A DNA stretch of 18,225 nucleotides from JBOHHR01 sp050740975 (GTDB lineage: Bacteria; Pseudomonadota; Gammaproteobacteria; JBOHHR01): contig JBOIEE010000328.1 of assembly GCA_050740975.1 (NCBI GenBank), positions 1 to 18,225 on the forward strand, given 5' to 3'. This document shows, piece after piece, positions 7,468 through 15,095 of the stretch. How positions within the stretch are numbered: position 1 is the stretch's first letter; the number at the start of each line of letters is the position of its first letter. The translations under genes and the position numbers were made by a program. Below the pieces are notes generated by a model. The model was not told the origin of the DNA and did not search any database. It was given only the letters and a program-made list of their open reading frames with translations.

Positions 7468-8334
7468 CTATTTGGTGTTTGCCGTGCGCTTGGCCCCAAG
7501 GGCCGTCTTTGGCGTCGCCCGCTTTGCCGGCTTGCGCTTCGGTGCCGCACCACCGCTTGCCGCGATGCTGGCTTTAAGCGCTTCCATGAGGTCGATGATC
7601 TTGTGCTGAGGCTCGTCGGCTGGCGTTACCGTAATGTCTTCGCCATCCACCTTGCGCTGGATCAGTTCCAAGATCCGCTCGCGCACGCTATCTTTGTATT
7701 TTTCGGGTTGGAACATATCCGATGCTGCCTGCTCAATGAGCTGCACCGCAAGCCGCAACTCTTCTTCCTTGACTTCCACCTCGCCCACCGGCACTTCGGA
7801 AAAAGGTCTGATCTCCTCGGCGTAATGCAACTGTTCCATGAGCAAGCCGTCTTCGGCGGCGCGCACCAAAACCAAATATTCCTTACCCCGTGCGGCGTAC
7901 TTGGCAAGCGCCGCCCGATCCGTTTTTCGCAGCGCTTGGGCAAGCAGCCGATACGCGCGCGCCCCGCCCTTGTCCGGGCCAAGGAAATAGGTCTTGTCCA
8001 CAAACAAGCGGTCTACCTGTTCCGCCCGGACGAATTCTTTAATCTCAATGACATTGCTGGCCTTCTCTTCTAAGGCCTTGAGCTCCTCCAAGGAAAAAAG
8101 TACATACTGATCTTTAGCGAACTCATAGCCCTTCACGATTTCCTCTTTGGCTACCGGCGCACCGTCTTTGGCACAGATCATCTGTTGTTTGAGGCGAGAA
8201 CCGTCCTTGGCGTGGATCTGGTGGAAATGGATGGTGACCGACGAATCGGCGGATGAGAATAGCTTGACCGGTATAGAGACCAGCCCGAACGAAACGGTTG
8301 CTGAGGCCAACGCCCGCATTGCCATATCGCGCAT
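7468..8334 (-). CDS. ku: Non-homologous end joining protein Ku
   Basis: Bacterial Ku binds DNA double-strand ends as a homodimer and recruits the ligase LigD. The N-terminus 'ATVSFGLVSIPVKLFSSA' (about 12-29) is the family signature, followed by 'FHQIHAKDGSRLKQQMIC', 'VKGYEFAKDQYVLF', 'DKTYFLGPDKGGARAYRLL' and 'LVLVRAAEDGLLMEQLHYAEEIR'. The tail (about 264-288) is rich in lysine, arginine and alanine, as in many bacterial Ku proteins where it helps DNA binding. Length (288 aa) is normal. The ATG at 8334 gives MRDMAMRALAS; internal ATGs at 8325 and 8319 are also plausible, since no ribosome site decides. No ligD lies in the window. It is followed closely by the MerR/TPR gene. Confidence 0.95.
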   Translation of the reverse strand: MRDMAMRALASATVSFGLVSIPVKLFSSADSSVTIHFHQIHAKDGSRLKQQMICAKDGAPVAKEEIVKGYEFAKDQYVLFSLEELKALEEKASNVIEIKEFVRAEQVDRLFVDKTYFLGPDKGGARAYRLLAQALRKTDRAALAKYAARGKEYLVLVRAAEDGLLMEQLHYAEEIRPFSEVPVGEVEVKEEELRLAVQLIEQAASDMFQPEKYKDSVRERILELIQRKVDGEDITVTPADEPQHKIIDLMEALKASIAASGGAAPKRKPAKRATPKTALGAKRTANTK

Positions 8335-8421
8335 GATATAAGGCCGGGGCTAAAATTTCCACTTTTAAGCCAGCCATTGCCCGTCGGGGCGCTAAGCGTC
8401 ATACAGCGGGCCGGGTATTGA

Positions 8422-8464
8422 TAGAAGAAGAAACCCCGGCAACTCATTCGGTGAGTTGCCGGGG
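8422..8464 (-). terminator. Rho-independent terminator of xoxF
   Basis: A perfect 13-bp stem (CCCCGGCAACTCA, 8434-8446, paired with 8452-8464) closes a 5-nt TTCGG loop. Read on the minus strand it is followed by TTTCTTCTTCT. It sits 40 bp after the xoxF stop and 88 bp before the Ku start. Confidence 0.87.
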
Positions 8465-8503
8465 CGAGATCAGACTGAGCTTAGCCGTCCTGGTCTAAGC
8501 GTG

Positions 8504-10336
8504 TTAGGGCAATGAGAAAGTGCTCAACACGCCACCGAGTCGAGTATAGGTGTCCAATCCTTTATAGGCGCCAACGGCGCCTAAGCCATCGGTGTCATTG
8601 ATCAAGCCGGCCGCCATGCCGATGCCAGCCCAACCGCCGACGCCGGAAAGCACACCGACATATTGCTTGCCCTTATGGGACCAGGTATTCACGTTGCCGA
8701 TGATGCCGGACGGGGTCTTGAACTGCCACAGCAGCTTGCCCGTCTTGGCATCTATCGCCTTCATGTAACCCTCCAGAGTACCGTAGAAGACCACATCGCC
8801 TTTGGTGGCCACGGCGCCACTCCAGACCGAAAAACGCTCGGAAATGGACCATTTGATCTTGCCTTCGCTGGCATCCCAGGCGATGAAGTTGCCAAGGTGA
8901 GTGGTCCCATCGCCCACCGCCTTGCCCGCCGGGTACATGTTGAGCACCGCGTTTACATACGGTTGACCCGCCGTGTATTCGCCCCCGCTCACCGGTTCAT
9001 AGCTCATGCACAGATGATTAGTCGGCACGTAAAACAAACCGGTACGAGGGGAGTAGGCCGCTGGCTGCTGGTCCTTGGTCCCGAGGGCGGCCGGGCAGAT
9101 GTTTTCGGTATTGACGTCCTCACCGCCTTGGTGGGTGCTGTATTTCGCAACCACCTGCGGGCGGCCCGTCTTCATGTCCACGTGCGTGGCCCAGTTGACC
9201 GTAGGATCATATTTTTCGGCAACCAAGAGCTCGCCATTCACGCGGTCCAACGTATAGCCAAAGCCGTTGCGGTCAAAGTGTACCAAGGCCTTGCGATCCT
9301 GGCCCTTGACCTTCATGTCCACCAGGATCATCTCGTTGACGCCGTCGAAATCCCACTCGTCATGCGGGGTCATCTGGTAGACCCACTTAGCCATGCCGGT
9401 ATCGGCATCACGAGCGAAGATGGTCATGGACCACTTGTTGTCGCCGGGACGCACCACCGGGTTCCAGGTACTCGGATTGCCGGAGCCATAATAGACCAGA
9501 TTGAGCTCCTTATCGTACGCGAACCAACCCCAGGTAGTACCGCCGCCGACCTTCCATTGTTCGCCTTCCCAGGTCTTGAGGCTGGAGTCTTTTCCCACCG
9601 GCTGCAACAACGCCGTGGTCTTTTCGGGGTCAAGCAGCATTTCCTCGTCCGGCCCCGTGCTATACGCTTTCCAAGCGAGCTTGCCGTCGCTCAAGTTGTA
9701 CGCCGCAAGCCAGCCGCGCACCCCAAACTCCCCACCGCTGATCCCGGTAAATACCTTGTCCTTGATCACGTGCGGCGCGTTGGTGTTGGTCTCGCCTTTC
9801 TTGGGATCGCCGTTCTTGACCGACCAGACCTTCTCCCCGGTCTTAGCATTCAAAGCGACCAAGGTGGTATCGGCTTGTTGCAGTAGGATCTTGCCGTCAC
9901 CATACGCCAGACCACGGTTCACGGTGTCGCAACACATCACCGGCACGGTCTCATCTTGGTTTTGCACCGGCACGTACTCCCAAACTACCTCCAGGGTGTC
10001 CAGGTTAATCGCGTAGACATTGTTCGGAAACGGCGCATTCACGTAAAGCGTGTCATGCGCCAGGCCCGTTACGCTTCCGGGCAGGACCAAAGGGCCCCCT
10101 TCGTGTCCACGCAGCACACCGGTAGAAAACGTCCAAGCCGCCTGCAGCTTGTGCGCGTTCTGGATGTTAATCTGGTCCAGCTCGGAATACCGCCAAGCCG
10201 AAAAGTTTCCATTCGGCATGACCCAATAGCTCGGGTCTTGTTGCAGCTTGAGCAACTCGTCATTGGCCCACGCCATAGGCGCCAAGGCCAACGACATCGC
10301 TATTGTTAGCCATCGTTTGAACGATGTTCGTCTCAT
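8504..10336 (-). CDS. xoxF: XoxF-type lanthanide-dependent methanol dehydrogenase
   Basis: A periplasmic PQQ quinoprotein (610 aa) that oxidises methanol and passes electrons to a cytochrome c. The signal peptide is about 1-25, cleaved at AWA/ND. The eight-bladed propeller motifs recur ('DAKTGKLLWQFKTPSG'). The adjacent cysteines C135-C136 ('VMCCDTVNRG') form the vicinal disulfide near PQQ. Metal-site residues are E203 ('GGEFGVRG'), N287 ('YYGSGNPS') and catalytic D329 ('DEWDFDGVNE'). The extra aspartate D331, two residues after D329, is the lanthanide ligand that separates XoxF from calcium MxaF, which has alanine there. The ATG at 10336 follows AGGAGG closely, so the longer open frame to 10432 is not used. 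No xoxG cytochrome, xoxJ or pqq genes are nearby. The subclade was not determined. Confidence 0.96.
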   Translation of the reverse strand: MRRTSFKRWLTIAMSLALAPMAWANDELLKLQQDPSYWVMPNGNFSAWRYSELDQINIQNAHKLQAAWTFSTGVLRGHEGGPLVLPGSVTGLAHDTLYVNAPFPNNVYAINLDTLEVVWEYVPVQNQDETVPVMCCDTVNRGLAYGDGKILLQQADTTLVALNAKTGEKVWSVKNGDPKKGETNTNAPHVIKDKVFTGISGGEFGVRGWLAAYNLSDGKLAWKAYSTGPDEEMLLDPEKTTALLQPVGKDSSLKTWEGEQWKVGGGTTWGWFAYDKELNLVYYGSGNPSTWNPVVRPGDNKWSMTIFARDADTGMAKWVYQMTPHDEWDFDGVNEMILVDMKVKGQDRKALVHFDRNGFGYTLDRVNGELLVAEKYDPTVNWATHVDMKTGRPQVVAKYSTHQGGEDVNTENICPAALGTKDQQPAAYSPRTGLFYVPTNHLCMSYEPVSGGEYTAGQPYVNAVLNMYPAGKAVGDGTTHLGNFIAWDASEGKIKWSISERFSVWSGAVATKGDVVFYGTLEGYMKAIDAKTGKLLWQFKTPSGIIGNVNTWSHKGKQYVGVLSGVGGWAGIGMAAGLINDTDGLGAVGAYKGLDTYTRLGGVLSTFSLP

Positions 10337-10715
10337 GACCTCCTCCTCTTTTTTAAACAAACAAGGTAGATCTCTTTTTCGGGTTTTTGCAACTCCCGAC
10401 AACCCGAGATCATCCAGGGATGTCGGAAGCATTTATTTTGGCACCACACATACCGCTGCCTGTCAACAGCACTATCCCGGCTAAAAAAGACTGCGCTTAA
10501 AGCCCAGTAAGGCTGTCACACCGGGGGCGATCGGGCACACCGACCGAGATCATAACTCATTCACAGGAATCATCAACTTAAGCGCACCCGTTCGGTATTA
10601 CGACGCGCCCCCTGGGAGCCACACAACTGATTGGAAACCAAGAAAAAGTCGCGTTTTGGAAAAGCACTTCGCCCGGTGACGTTCTCGATCATCTCTCACC
10701 CTCAGTCATAAAAAA
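10337..10715 (-). promoter_or_regulatory. xoxF upstream region with possible promoter
   Basis: This 379-bp gene-free stretch precedes xoxF. On the minus strand an exact TTGACA lies at 10466-10461, but the best -10 candidates (TGCCAA at 17-nt or CAAAAT at 20-nt spacing) are poor, so the promoter is tentative. A long AT-rich leader (about 100 nt) containing an imperfect inverted repeat (CGGGTT 10380-10385 with AACCCG 10401-10406) leads to the strong ribosome site at about 10341-10349. The remainder (about 10480-10715) shows nothing I recognise. Confidence 0.3.
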
Positions 10716-11111
10716 TCACCGAGGCTTGGCTGCGACGGGTGGTGGGCGCAAAAAGCACCGCTTCTGCGCTTCTTTCTCAGCCTGCTCCAACTGTTTTATG
10801 TCTTTTCTTCCCGTTGGCGATTCTCGGAACAAGCCACCTTTCTCCCCGGGCATGGCCTTGAAGGAGCGGAACGTGCTGGCTTCCAACCACTGTTCGTACG
10901 GTAAGAAGGAAGCGATGGTATCGATCGCGCAACTGCACGCGTACAAGTTATCGACGGTTTGGCCGCCGTGCTGTTTCATGCACGTCAGTACCTGGTCTAC
11001 CCTGTCTAGGGTCGGAAAATCGTTTGCGTAGCCAGGCCATGGAACGAGGGTCAGCATTAGCGGCCAAATACGGCTATAGGGTGTGCGGGGAGCGGAATTC
11101 TTATCCATCAT
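10716..11111 (-). CDS. Small exported cysteine-containing protein upstream of xoxF
   Basis: About 131 aa, unnamed. A hydrophobic stretch ('IWPLMLTLVPWPGYA') followed by ND fits a cleaved signal peptide, so the mature protein would be periplasmic. The core is 'FPTLDRVDQVLTCMKQHGGQTVDNLYACSCAIDTIASFLPYEQWLEASTF', with three cysteines (LTC and ACSC) and a fourth near the end (KRC), then a charged helix and a proline-rich tail. The pattern looks conserved rather than random, and I have a vague impression of similar proteins near PQQ dehydrogenases, but I cannot name the family. It is on the same strand as xoxF with a 379-bp gap, so it probably has its own transcript. The ATG at 11111 (or 11108) lacks a ribosome site; a TTG at 11117 also exists. 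Confidence 0.68.
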   Translation of the reverse strand: MMDKNSAPRTPYSRIWPLMLTLVPWPGYANDFPTLDRVDQVLTCMKQHGGQTVDNLYACSCAIDTIASFLPYEQWLEASTFRSFKAMPGEKGGLFRESPTGRKDIKQLEQAEKEAQKRCFLRPPPVAAKPR

Positions 11112-11116
11112 CGGCA

Positions 11117-11144
11117 ATTATCAGTATCGAAACGGCACCGTCAA
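11117..11144 (-). promoter_or_regulatory. Sigma70-like promoter overlapping the small exported gene start
   Basis: On the minus strand TTGACG (11144-11139) and GATAAT (11122-11117) are spaced by 16 nt, a near-consensus pair. Transcription would begin around 11110, at or just past the ATG candidates 11111 and 11108. If used, the mRNA would be essentially leaderless. Confidence 0.4.
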
Positions 11145-11159
11145 CTGTGTCCGCCAGCG

Positions 11160-11190
11160 ACCGCCGAGAGCGCCGGTCACGCTCGGCGGT
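11160..11190 (-). terminator. Stem-loop after cysC
   Basis: A perfect 9-bp inverted repeat (ACCGCCGAG 11160-11168, CTCGGCGGT 11182-11190) with a 13-nt loop lies 14 bp beyond the cysC stop on the minus strand. There is no T-run, so it may only stabilise the 3' end or act with Rho. Confidence 0.4.
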
Positions 11191-11204
11191 GTCAACAAAG
11201 GAGG

Positions 11205-11843
11205 CTAGCGGGCCACCCCAGGGGCGATACCGCGTTGCCTGAGAACAGCGAGCAACTGTCGTACACAGTCTTCCACGGGATGCCTGTCCGTATCGATAAC
11301 GATCTCGGGGGCATCCGGCTCTTCGTAGGGCGCTGAGATCCCCGTGAACTCTTTGATTTCGCCTGCTCGCGCGCGCTTGTATAAGCCCTTTACATCACGC
11401 CCCTCGCATACCCCTAACGAACACCGGCAGTAGACTTCCAGAAAATCTCCTTCCGCCACGAGCGAGCGCGCGCGCTGGCGATCGCTGCGGTAGGGGGAGA
11501 TAAAAGCCGTGAGCGCGATAACGCCTGCTTCAATAAATAGCTTGGCTACCTCACCGATACGGCGGATATTTTCCTCCCGGTCCTGGGGCGAGAATCCGAG
11601 GTCTCCGCACAATCCATGGCGGATATTGTCGCCATCGCACACATAGGTATTACACCCGAGCTCAAACAGGCGCGCTTCAAGGGCGTGCGCCAGTGTCGAC
11701 TTGCCTGAGCCAGAAAGACCCGTGAACCAAATGATAGCGGCTTTGTGACCGTTCCTCTGTTCCTTAACCCGGCGATTAACGGTTGCCTGATGCCAAACGG
11801 TATTACTGCTCTTTCCGAATTTTTGAGTGGTACTGTCGTTCAT
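11205..11843 (-). CDS. cysC: Adenylylsulfate kinase CysC
   Basis: APS kinase transfers phosphate from ATP to adenylylsulfate to form PAPS, for sulfate assimilation or sulfation. The 212-aa protein has the P-loop GLSGSGKST (42-50), 'DGDNIRHGLCGDLGFS' (70-84), 'DREENIRRIGEVAKL', the active-site serine in 'FISPYRSDRQRAR' (S116), and 'FTGISAPYEEPDAPEIVIDTD', all standard for the family. The N-terminal 'VWHQATVNRRVKEQRNGHKAAIIWFTG' is also typical of full-length CysC. The ATG at 11843 is preceded by GAGG at 5-nt spacing; a GTG at 11849 is less likely. No cysND or cysH is adjacent, so it may stand alone. It is divergent from galE. Confidence 0.95.
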   Translation of the reverse strand: MNDSTTQKFGKSSNTVWHQATVNRRVKEQRNGHKAAIIWFTGLSGSGKSTLAHALEARLFELGCNTYVCDGDNIRHGLCGDLGFSPQDREENIRRIGEVAKLFIEAGVIALTAFISPYRSDRQRARSLVAEGDFLEVYCRCSLGVCEGRDVKGLYKRARAGEIKEFTGISAPYEEPDAPEIVIDTDRHPVEDCVRQLLAVLRQRGIAPGVAR

Positions 11844-11898
11844 ATACACCTCAATTAGGGGTTACCGAAAAAAGTTACTATCATATTATCTTGCCATT

Positions 11899-11938
11899 AA
11901 GTCGCGGCTAAGACTAATCATCGGGCCGCGGCTTTTTT
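11899..11938 (+). terminator. Orphan Rho-independent terminator before galE
   Basis: AAGTCGCGGC (11899-11908) pairs with GCCGCGGCTT (11925-11934) with one G-U pair, and six T follow (11933-11938). It is oriented on the plus strand, but no plus-strand gene lies upstream for over 5 kb. It sits 28 bp before the galE start, so it could attenuate galE or end a short RNA. Confidence 0.6.
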
Positions 11939-11966
11939 CACTAATATGCTTCGAGGGAGGAGATCG

Positions 11967-12953
11967 GTGGCGTCCGATCGAGCAATTCTGGTTACAGGGG
12001 GCGCGGGCTACATCGGTAGCCATGTGGTGCGGCAACTGGGCGAGCTCGGTCGCTCCGTGGTTGTGCTGGATAATCTAAGCACGGGCTTTAAAGAGGCCGT
12101 GTTGGCCGGGGAGCGCGTAGTTGGTGATAGCGGAGACAGAGCGCTCGTTGCGGCGCTGCTGAAAAGAAACCGCATCCAAGCGGTAATGCATTTCGCCGCC
12201 CACACGGTGGTGCCGGAATCCGTGGCCAACCCATTAAAGTACTATAGCAATAACACGTGCAACACGCGCACCTTATTAGAGTGTTGTAGCGCGGCGGGGG
12301 TAAAACACTTTATCTTTTCTTCCACCGCTGCTGTTTACGGCGTTCCCACGGAGCAGTTGATAAGCGAAGAGAGCGAAACCCGGCCGATTAATCCTTACGG
12401 CCGCTCAAAGCTGATGAGCGAGCAGATGCTCCGTGATTTGGCACACATCAGCCCGCTCAAGTACGTGATCTTGCGCTACTTTAATGTTGCCGGTTGCGAT
12501 CCCATGTGCCGCATCGGCCAGTCCACACCCAATGCCACACTGCTGATCAAAGTCGCCTGCGAAACCGCCGTCGGCCGCCGGCAAGCCGTATCCATCTTCG
12601 GTACCGATTACCCGACCCCGGACGGCACGGGAGTGCGCGATTACATCCATGTCGAGGACCTCGCCGAAGCGCATATCAAGGCGCTCGATTACCTGGAAGC
12701 CGGGGGTGATTCGACGATCTTGAACTGCGGCTATGGACATGGCTATAGCGTGCGTGAAGTGCTCGAAACCGTGGAGCGGGTGCACGGCCACCCGCTAACC
12801 ATTCGCGAGGAGCCGAGGAGACCGGGGGATCCGCCGACACTCGTGGCCGCGGCGGAGCGAATCATGAAAGTCCTCGGCTGGGTCCCTAAGTATGATGACC
12901 TGGATGCCATCGTGCATTCTTCTTTGGCTTGGGAGAAACAGCGACGTTACTAG
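11967..12953 (+). CDS. galE: UDP-glucose 4-epimerase GalE
   Basis: GalE interconverts UDP-glucose and UDP-galactose with bound NAD, supplying sugars for surface polysaccharides. The 328-aa short-chain-dehydrogenase fold shows the NAD motif TGGAGYIGSH (10-19), 'LDNLSTG' (35-41), 'VMHFAAHTVVPESV' (73-86), 'FSSTAAVYG' (117-125), the catalytic Y144-x3-K148 in 'NPYGRSK', 'LRYFNVAGCDP' and 'DGTGVRDYIHVEDLA' (219-233), as expected. The GTG at 11967 follows GGGAGGAG closely, which argues against the ATG at 11946 that lies upstream of this ribosome site. It is the last gene before the tRNA-Ser fragment and is divergent from cysC. A related C4-epimerase specificity cannot be excluded. Confidence 0.93.
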   Translation: MASDRAILVTGGAGYIGSHVVRQLGELGRSVVVLDNLSTGFKEAVLAGERVVGDSGDRALVAALLKRNRIQAVMHFAAHTVVPESVANPLKYYSNNTCNTRTLLECCSAAGVKHFIFSSTAAVYGVPTEQLISEESETRPINPYGRSKLMSEQMLRDLAHISPLKYVILRYFNVAGCDPMCRIGQSTPNATLLIKVACETAVGRRQAVSIFGTDYPTPDGTGVRDYIHVEDLAEAHIKALDYLEAGGDSTILNCGYGHGYSVREVLETVERVHGHPLTIREEPRRPGDPPTLVAAAERIMKVLGWVPKYDDLDAIVHSSLAWEKQRRY

Positions 12954-13078
12954 CCACAAAATAATCGAAGCTGGTCCCCGCGGACACCGGCAGCAACACG
13001 TGCTGGTTACGAATCAGCTACGTTGCAAGCTGGTCCCACTACCGGTGAGGAATAGAAATGCTTTGTAACTAGTTGATT

Positions 13079-13140
13079 TGGCGGAGGAGGTGGGATTCGA
13101 ACCCACGTGGGGCGGTGTGCCCCCAACCGATTTCGAGTCG
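13079..13140 (-). other. tRNA-Ser(CGA) 3' fragment, attachment site
   Basis: On the minus strand this reads as the 3' two-thirds of a serine tRNA: anticodon loop CTCGAAA, a long variable arm (GGGGGC/GCCCC), a T-arm GTGGG-TTCGAAT-CCCAC, acceptor strand CTCCTCC, discriminator G, and encoded CCA (TGG at 13079-13081). No matching GGAGGAG acceptor 5' strand or D-arm lies beyond 13141, so the gene is truncated and not functional. Such 3' tRNA copies are what tyrosine integrases leave at the far end of an inserted element, and the integrase gene is 165 bp away. Confidence 0.85.
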
Positions 13141-13304
13141 CTTAGGGAGCGGTCTCTACGCTTTCCACAGATGTTCATAGCTTATCAGATCTATATGATA
13201 TTTAGGTCGTAAGTGGCAATTGCGCTGTTCACATTGTTTCACATATATTCACCGTACCGCAAACCTCCATGCACTACGGCATGCACTACGGATAAAGGAT
13301 TAAC

Positions 13305-14519
13305 GTGGCCTTTACCGACCGAACGATTAAAGCGCTGACACCAAAAACTCAGCCATACCGAGTGTTTGAGCGCGCGAGCGACAAAGGTTTCTGCGTGCAA
13401 GTCACGCGGACCGGAACGAAGACCTTCGAGCAGCAATATACCCTACACGGCCAGCGTCGGTTCATGCGGCTTGGGACCTATCCGGACACGTCGCTAGCCG
13501 AAGCCCGCCAGCGCGCTAGGAAGGCCAGAAGTCTTATAGACAAAGGAGTCGATCCGAAGGAAGCCGCGGCTCGCACTCGGAGGGAAGAAAGGATCAAGGG
13601 GTCTGTCAATCAGCTCCTCGACGGCTACTTGGCCCAGATGGCATCCGATGGCAAGCGCTCTGTTAAAGAGGTTGCCCGCTCGCTGCAGAATGATGTGCGC
13701 CCGCTAATCGGGCGCTTACCTGCACGAGATATCACTCCAGCCCATATCCGCGACATTCTCTTCCAGCTCATCCGGCGCGGGGCCTCAGTCCAAGCCAATC
13801 GGCTTCGCTCCTATCTCCGCACCGCGTTCCAATGGGGCGTATATCACGACAACAATCCCCGGAGCGTCGGGGCAGAAGTTTTATTCCATCTCGATCGCAA
13901 TCCCGTTGATTCCGTACCAAAGGATGGCAGCGTCGAATCCGTGGGCGACCGAGCGCTCTCATGGGAAGAAATTGCCCAAGTTTGGAACGACGAACACTTA
14001 CCACTGATCCACCGTCTCGCTGTGCGACTCATATTAGCAACGGGTGGCCAACGGCCAGGTGAGGTAACCGAAGCACGCTTCGCGGAATTCGACCTGGGCG
14101 CTAGAGTTTGGACCTTGCCACCCGAGAGAACGAAAAACAAGCGTTACCATCTCGTGCCTTTGACCGACCTTGCCACTGGGATTATAGACAAGCTTGCTAT
14201 CATCAACGGATTGATAGGGCCTTTCCTGTTTCCTGCCCGCGGCCAGCCGCCACGGCCTCAGAACAAAAGCACTCTGCCTCATGCGGTTAAAATGTATTGC
14301 AGGGAATCGGAGATGAAGGAATGGACGCCAAAGGACCTTCGACGAACAGTCAAAACCCGTATGGGGGAGATTGAAATCTCCAAGCCTGTGCGCGACCGGA
14401 TCCAGAATCATGCTCTCACTGACGTCTCAGCCAAACATTATGACCGTTACGATTACCTGCCGGAGAAGCGGGAGGCATTGCTAGCTTGGTGCAGTCACCT
14501 TAGCCGAATTACGAGGTGA
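13305..14519 (+). CDS. int: P4-family tyrosine integrase
   Basis: A 404-aa site-specific recombinase of the P4 type. The N-terminal arm-binding DUF4102 domain ('FTDRTIKAL...YRVFERASDKGFCVQVTRTGTKTF...LGTYPDTSLAEAR', 1-90) is followed by a SAM-like core-binding domain (about 100-190) and the catalytic domain (about 215-400). Active-site residues visible are R250 ('ATGGQRPGE'), a lysine in 'ERTKNKRYHL' (about 275-282), R346 in 'TPKDLRRT', H369 ('QNHAL') and the nucleophile Y379 ('KHYDRYDY'). The usual histidine of HxLR is K343 here, a change seen in some relatives. The GTG start follows AAAGGA at good spacing. The gene is intact, points away from the tRNA fragment, and probably drove insertion at tRNA-Ser. 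Confidence 0.95.
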   Translation: MAFTDRTIKALTPKTQPYRVFERASDKGFCVQVTRTGTKTFEQQYTLHGQRRFMRLGTYPDTSLAEARQRARKARSLIDKGVDPKEAAARTRREERIKGSVNQLLDGYLAQMASDGKRSVKEVARSLQNDVRPLIGRLPARDITPAHIRDILFQLIRRGASVQANRLRSYLRTAFQWGVYHDNNPRSVGAEVLFHLDRNPVDSVPKDGSVESVGDRALSWEEIAQVWNDEHLPLIHRLAVRLILATGGQRPGEVTEARFAEFDLGARVWTLPPERTKNKRYHLVPLTDLATGIIDKLAIINGLIGPFLFPARGQPPRPQNKSTLPHAVKMYCRESEMKEWTPKDLRRTVKTRMGEIEISKPVRDRIQNHALTDVSAKHYDRYDYLPEKREALLAWCSHLSRITR

Positions 14520-14526
14520 ATGAGAC

Positions 14527-15032
14527 TTACGACGGGCGAGGATCCTCGGTGGCACGTACCCGATCGCCGACTTGTACCATCGCGCTCTCGAGCACGCGGG
14601 CGGTAATGCCACCATGGCCACGCATCGCGTTGTAGCCGCCTGGCCCCAAGGCTTCTTCCATGCGCGAGCAGGGATGGCACAAACCGGTCCCTTCGAGCAG
14701 TGCCGCACCGATCCGGAAACGCCGATCGTGCAAGGCGAGGAGATTGATGCCTGAGACGGCGAGGTTACGACGCAGCAGTGCGGGCGAGACGGTTTCGAGT
14801 CCGCACAGGGCGGCGACCACGGCCAGGTGTTCGAATTGAATCAGCGTCACCTGGCGCTTCCCGCCCATCCGTGCGGCGCGATGATCCCCCACAAGCCCAA
14901 GGTCTAGGCAAGCTCGGCGCGAGCCACGCTCTCGATCCGTCGCCGTGCGGGGCGCAGCCCGATCCATTCCAGGCGCCCTGCCTGCGCAAAGCTCGCCCCT
15001 AGATCGGCCAGCGTCTGGTCTGCCTTGAGCAT
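14527..15032 (-). pseudogene. MOSC domain protein, frameshifted
   Basis: The C-terminal frame reads 'GLVGDHRAARMGGKRQVTLIQFEHLAVVAAL', 'LLRRNLAVSGINLLALHDRRFRIGAALLEGTGLCHPCSRMEEALGPGGYNAMRGHGGITARVL', a clear MOSC domain (molybdenum-cofactor sulfurase C-terminal family) including its characteristic cysteine in CHPCSRME. The matching N-terminus ('LADLGASFAQAGRLEWIGLRPARR') starts at an ATG at 15032 but lies in another frame and meets TAG near 14910. One indel around 14905-14925 therefore breaks the gene. MOSC proteins handle sulfur carried on a cysteine, often for metallocofactors. It abuts the integrase (convergent, 7-bp gap). Confidence 0.75.
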
Positions 15033-15095
15033 GGGATGATCAATCGGAAAGGCGTTTCCCCGCATCAGCCGAGGGCTTACCGCCGGAGGGAAATG

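Noticed and set aside
8663..9886. 407-aa plus-strand open frame
   Set aside because: It is the antisense shadow of xoxF, with no recognisable domain.
12960..13078. Two short copies of AGCTGGTCCC downstream of galE
   Set aside because: Ten bases twice in 120 bp is not enough to claim a repeat element or terminator.
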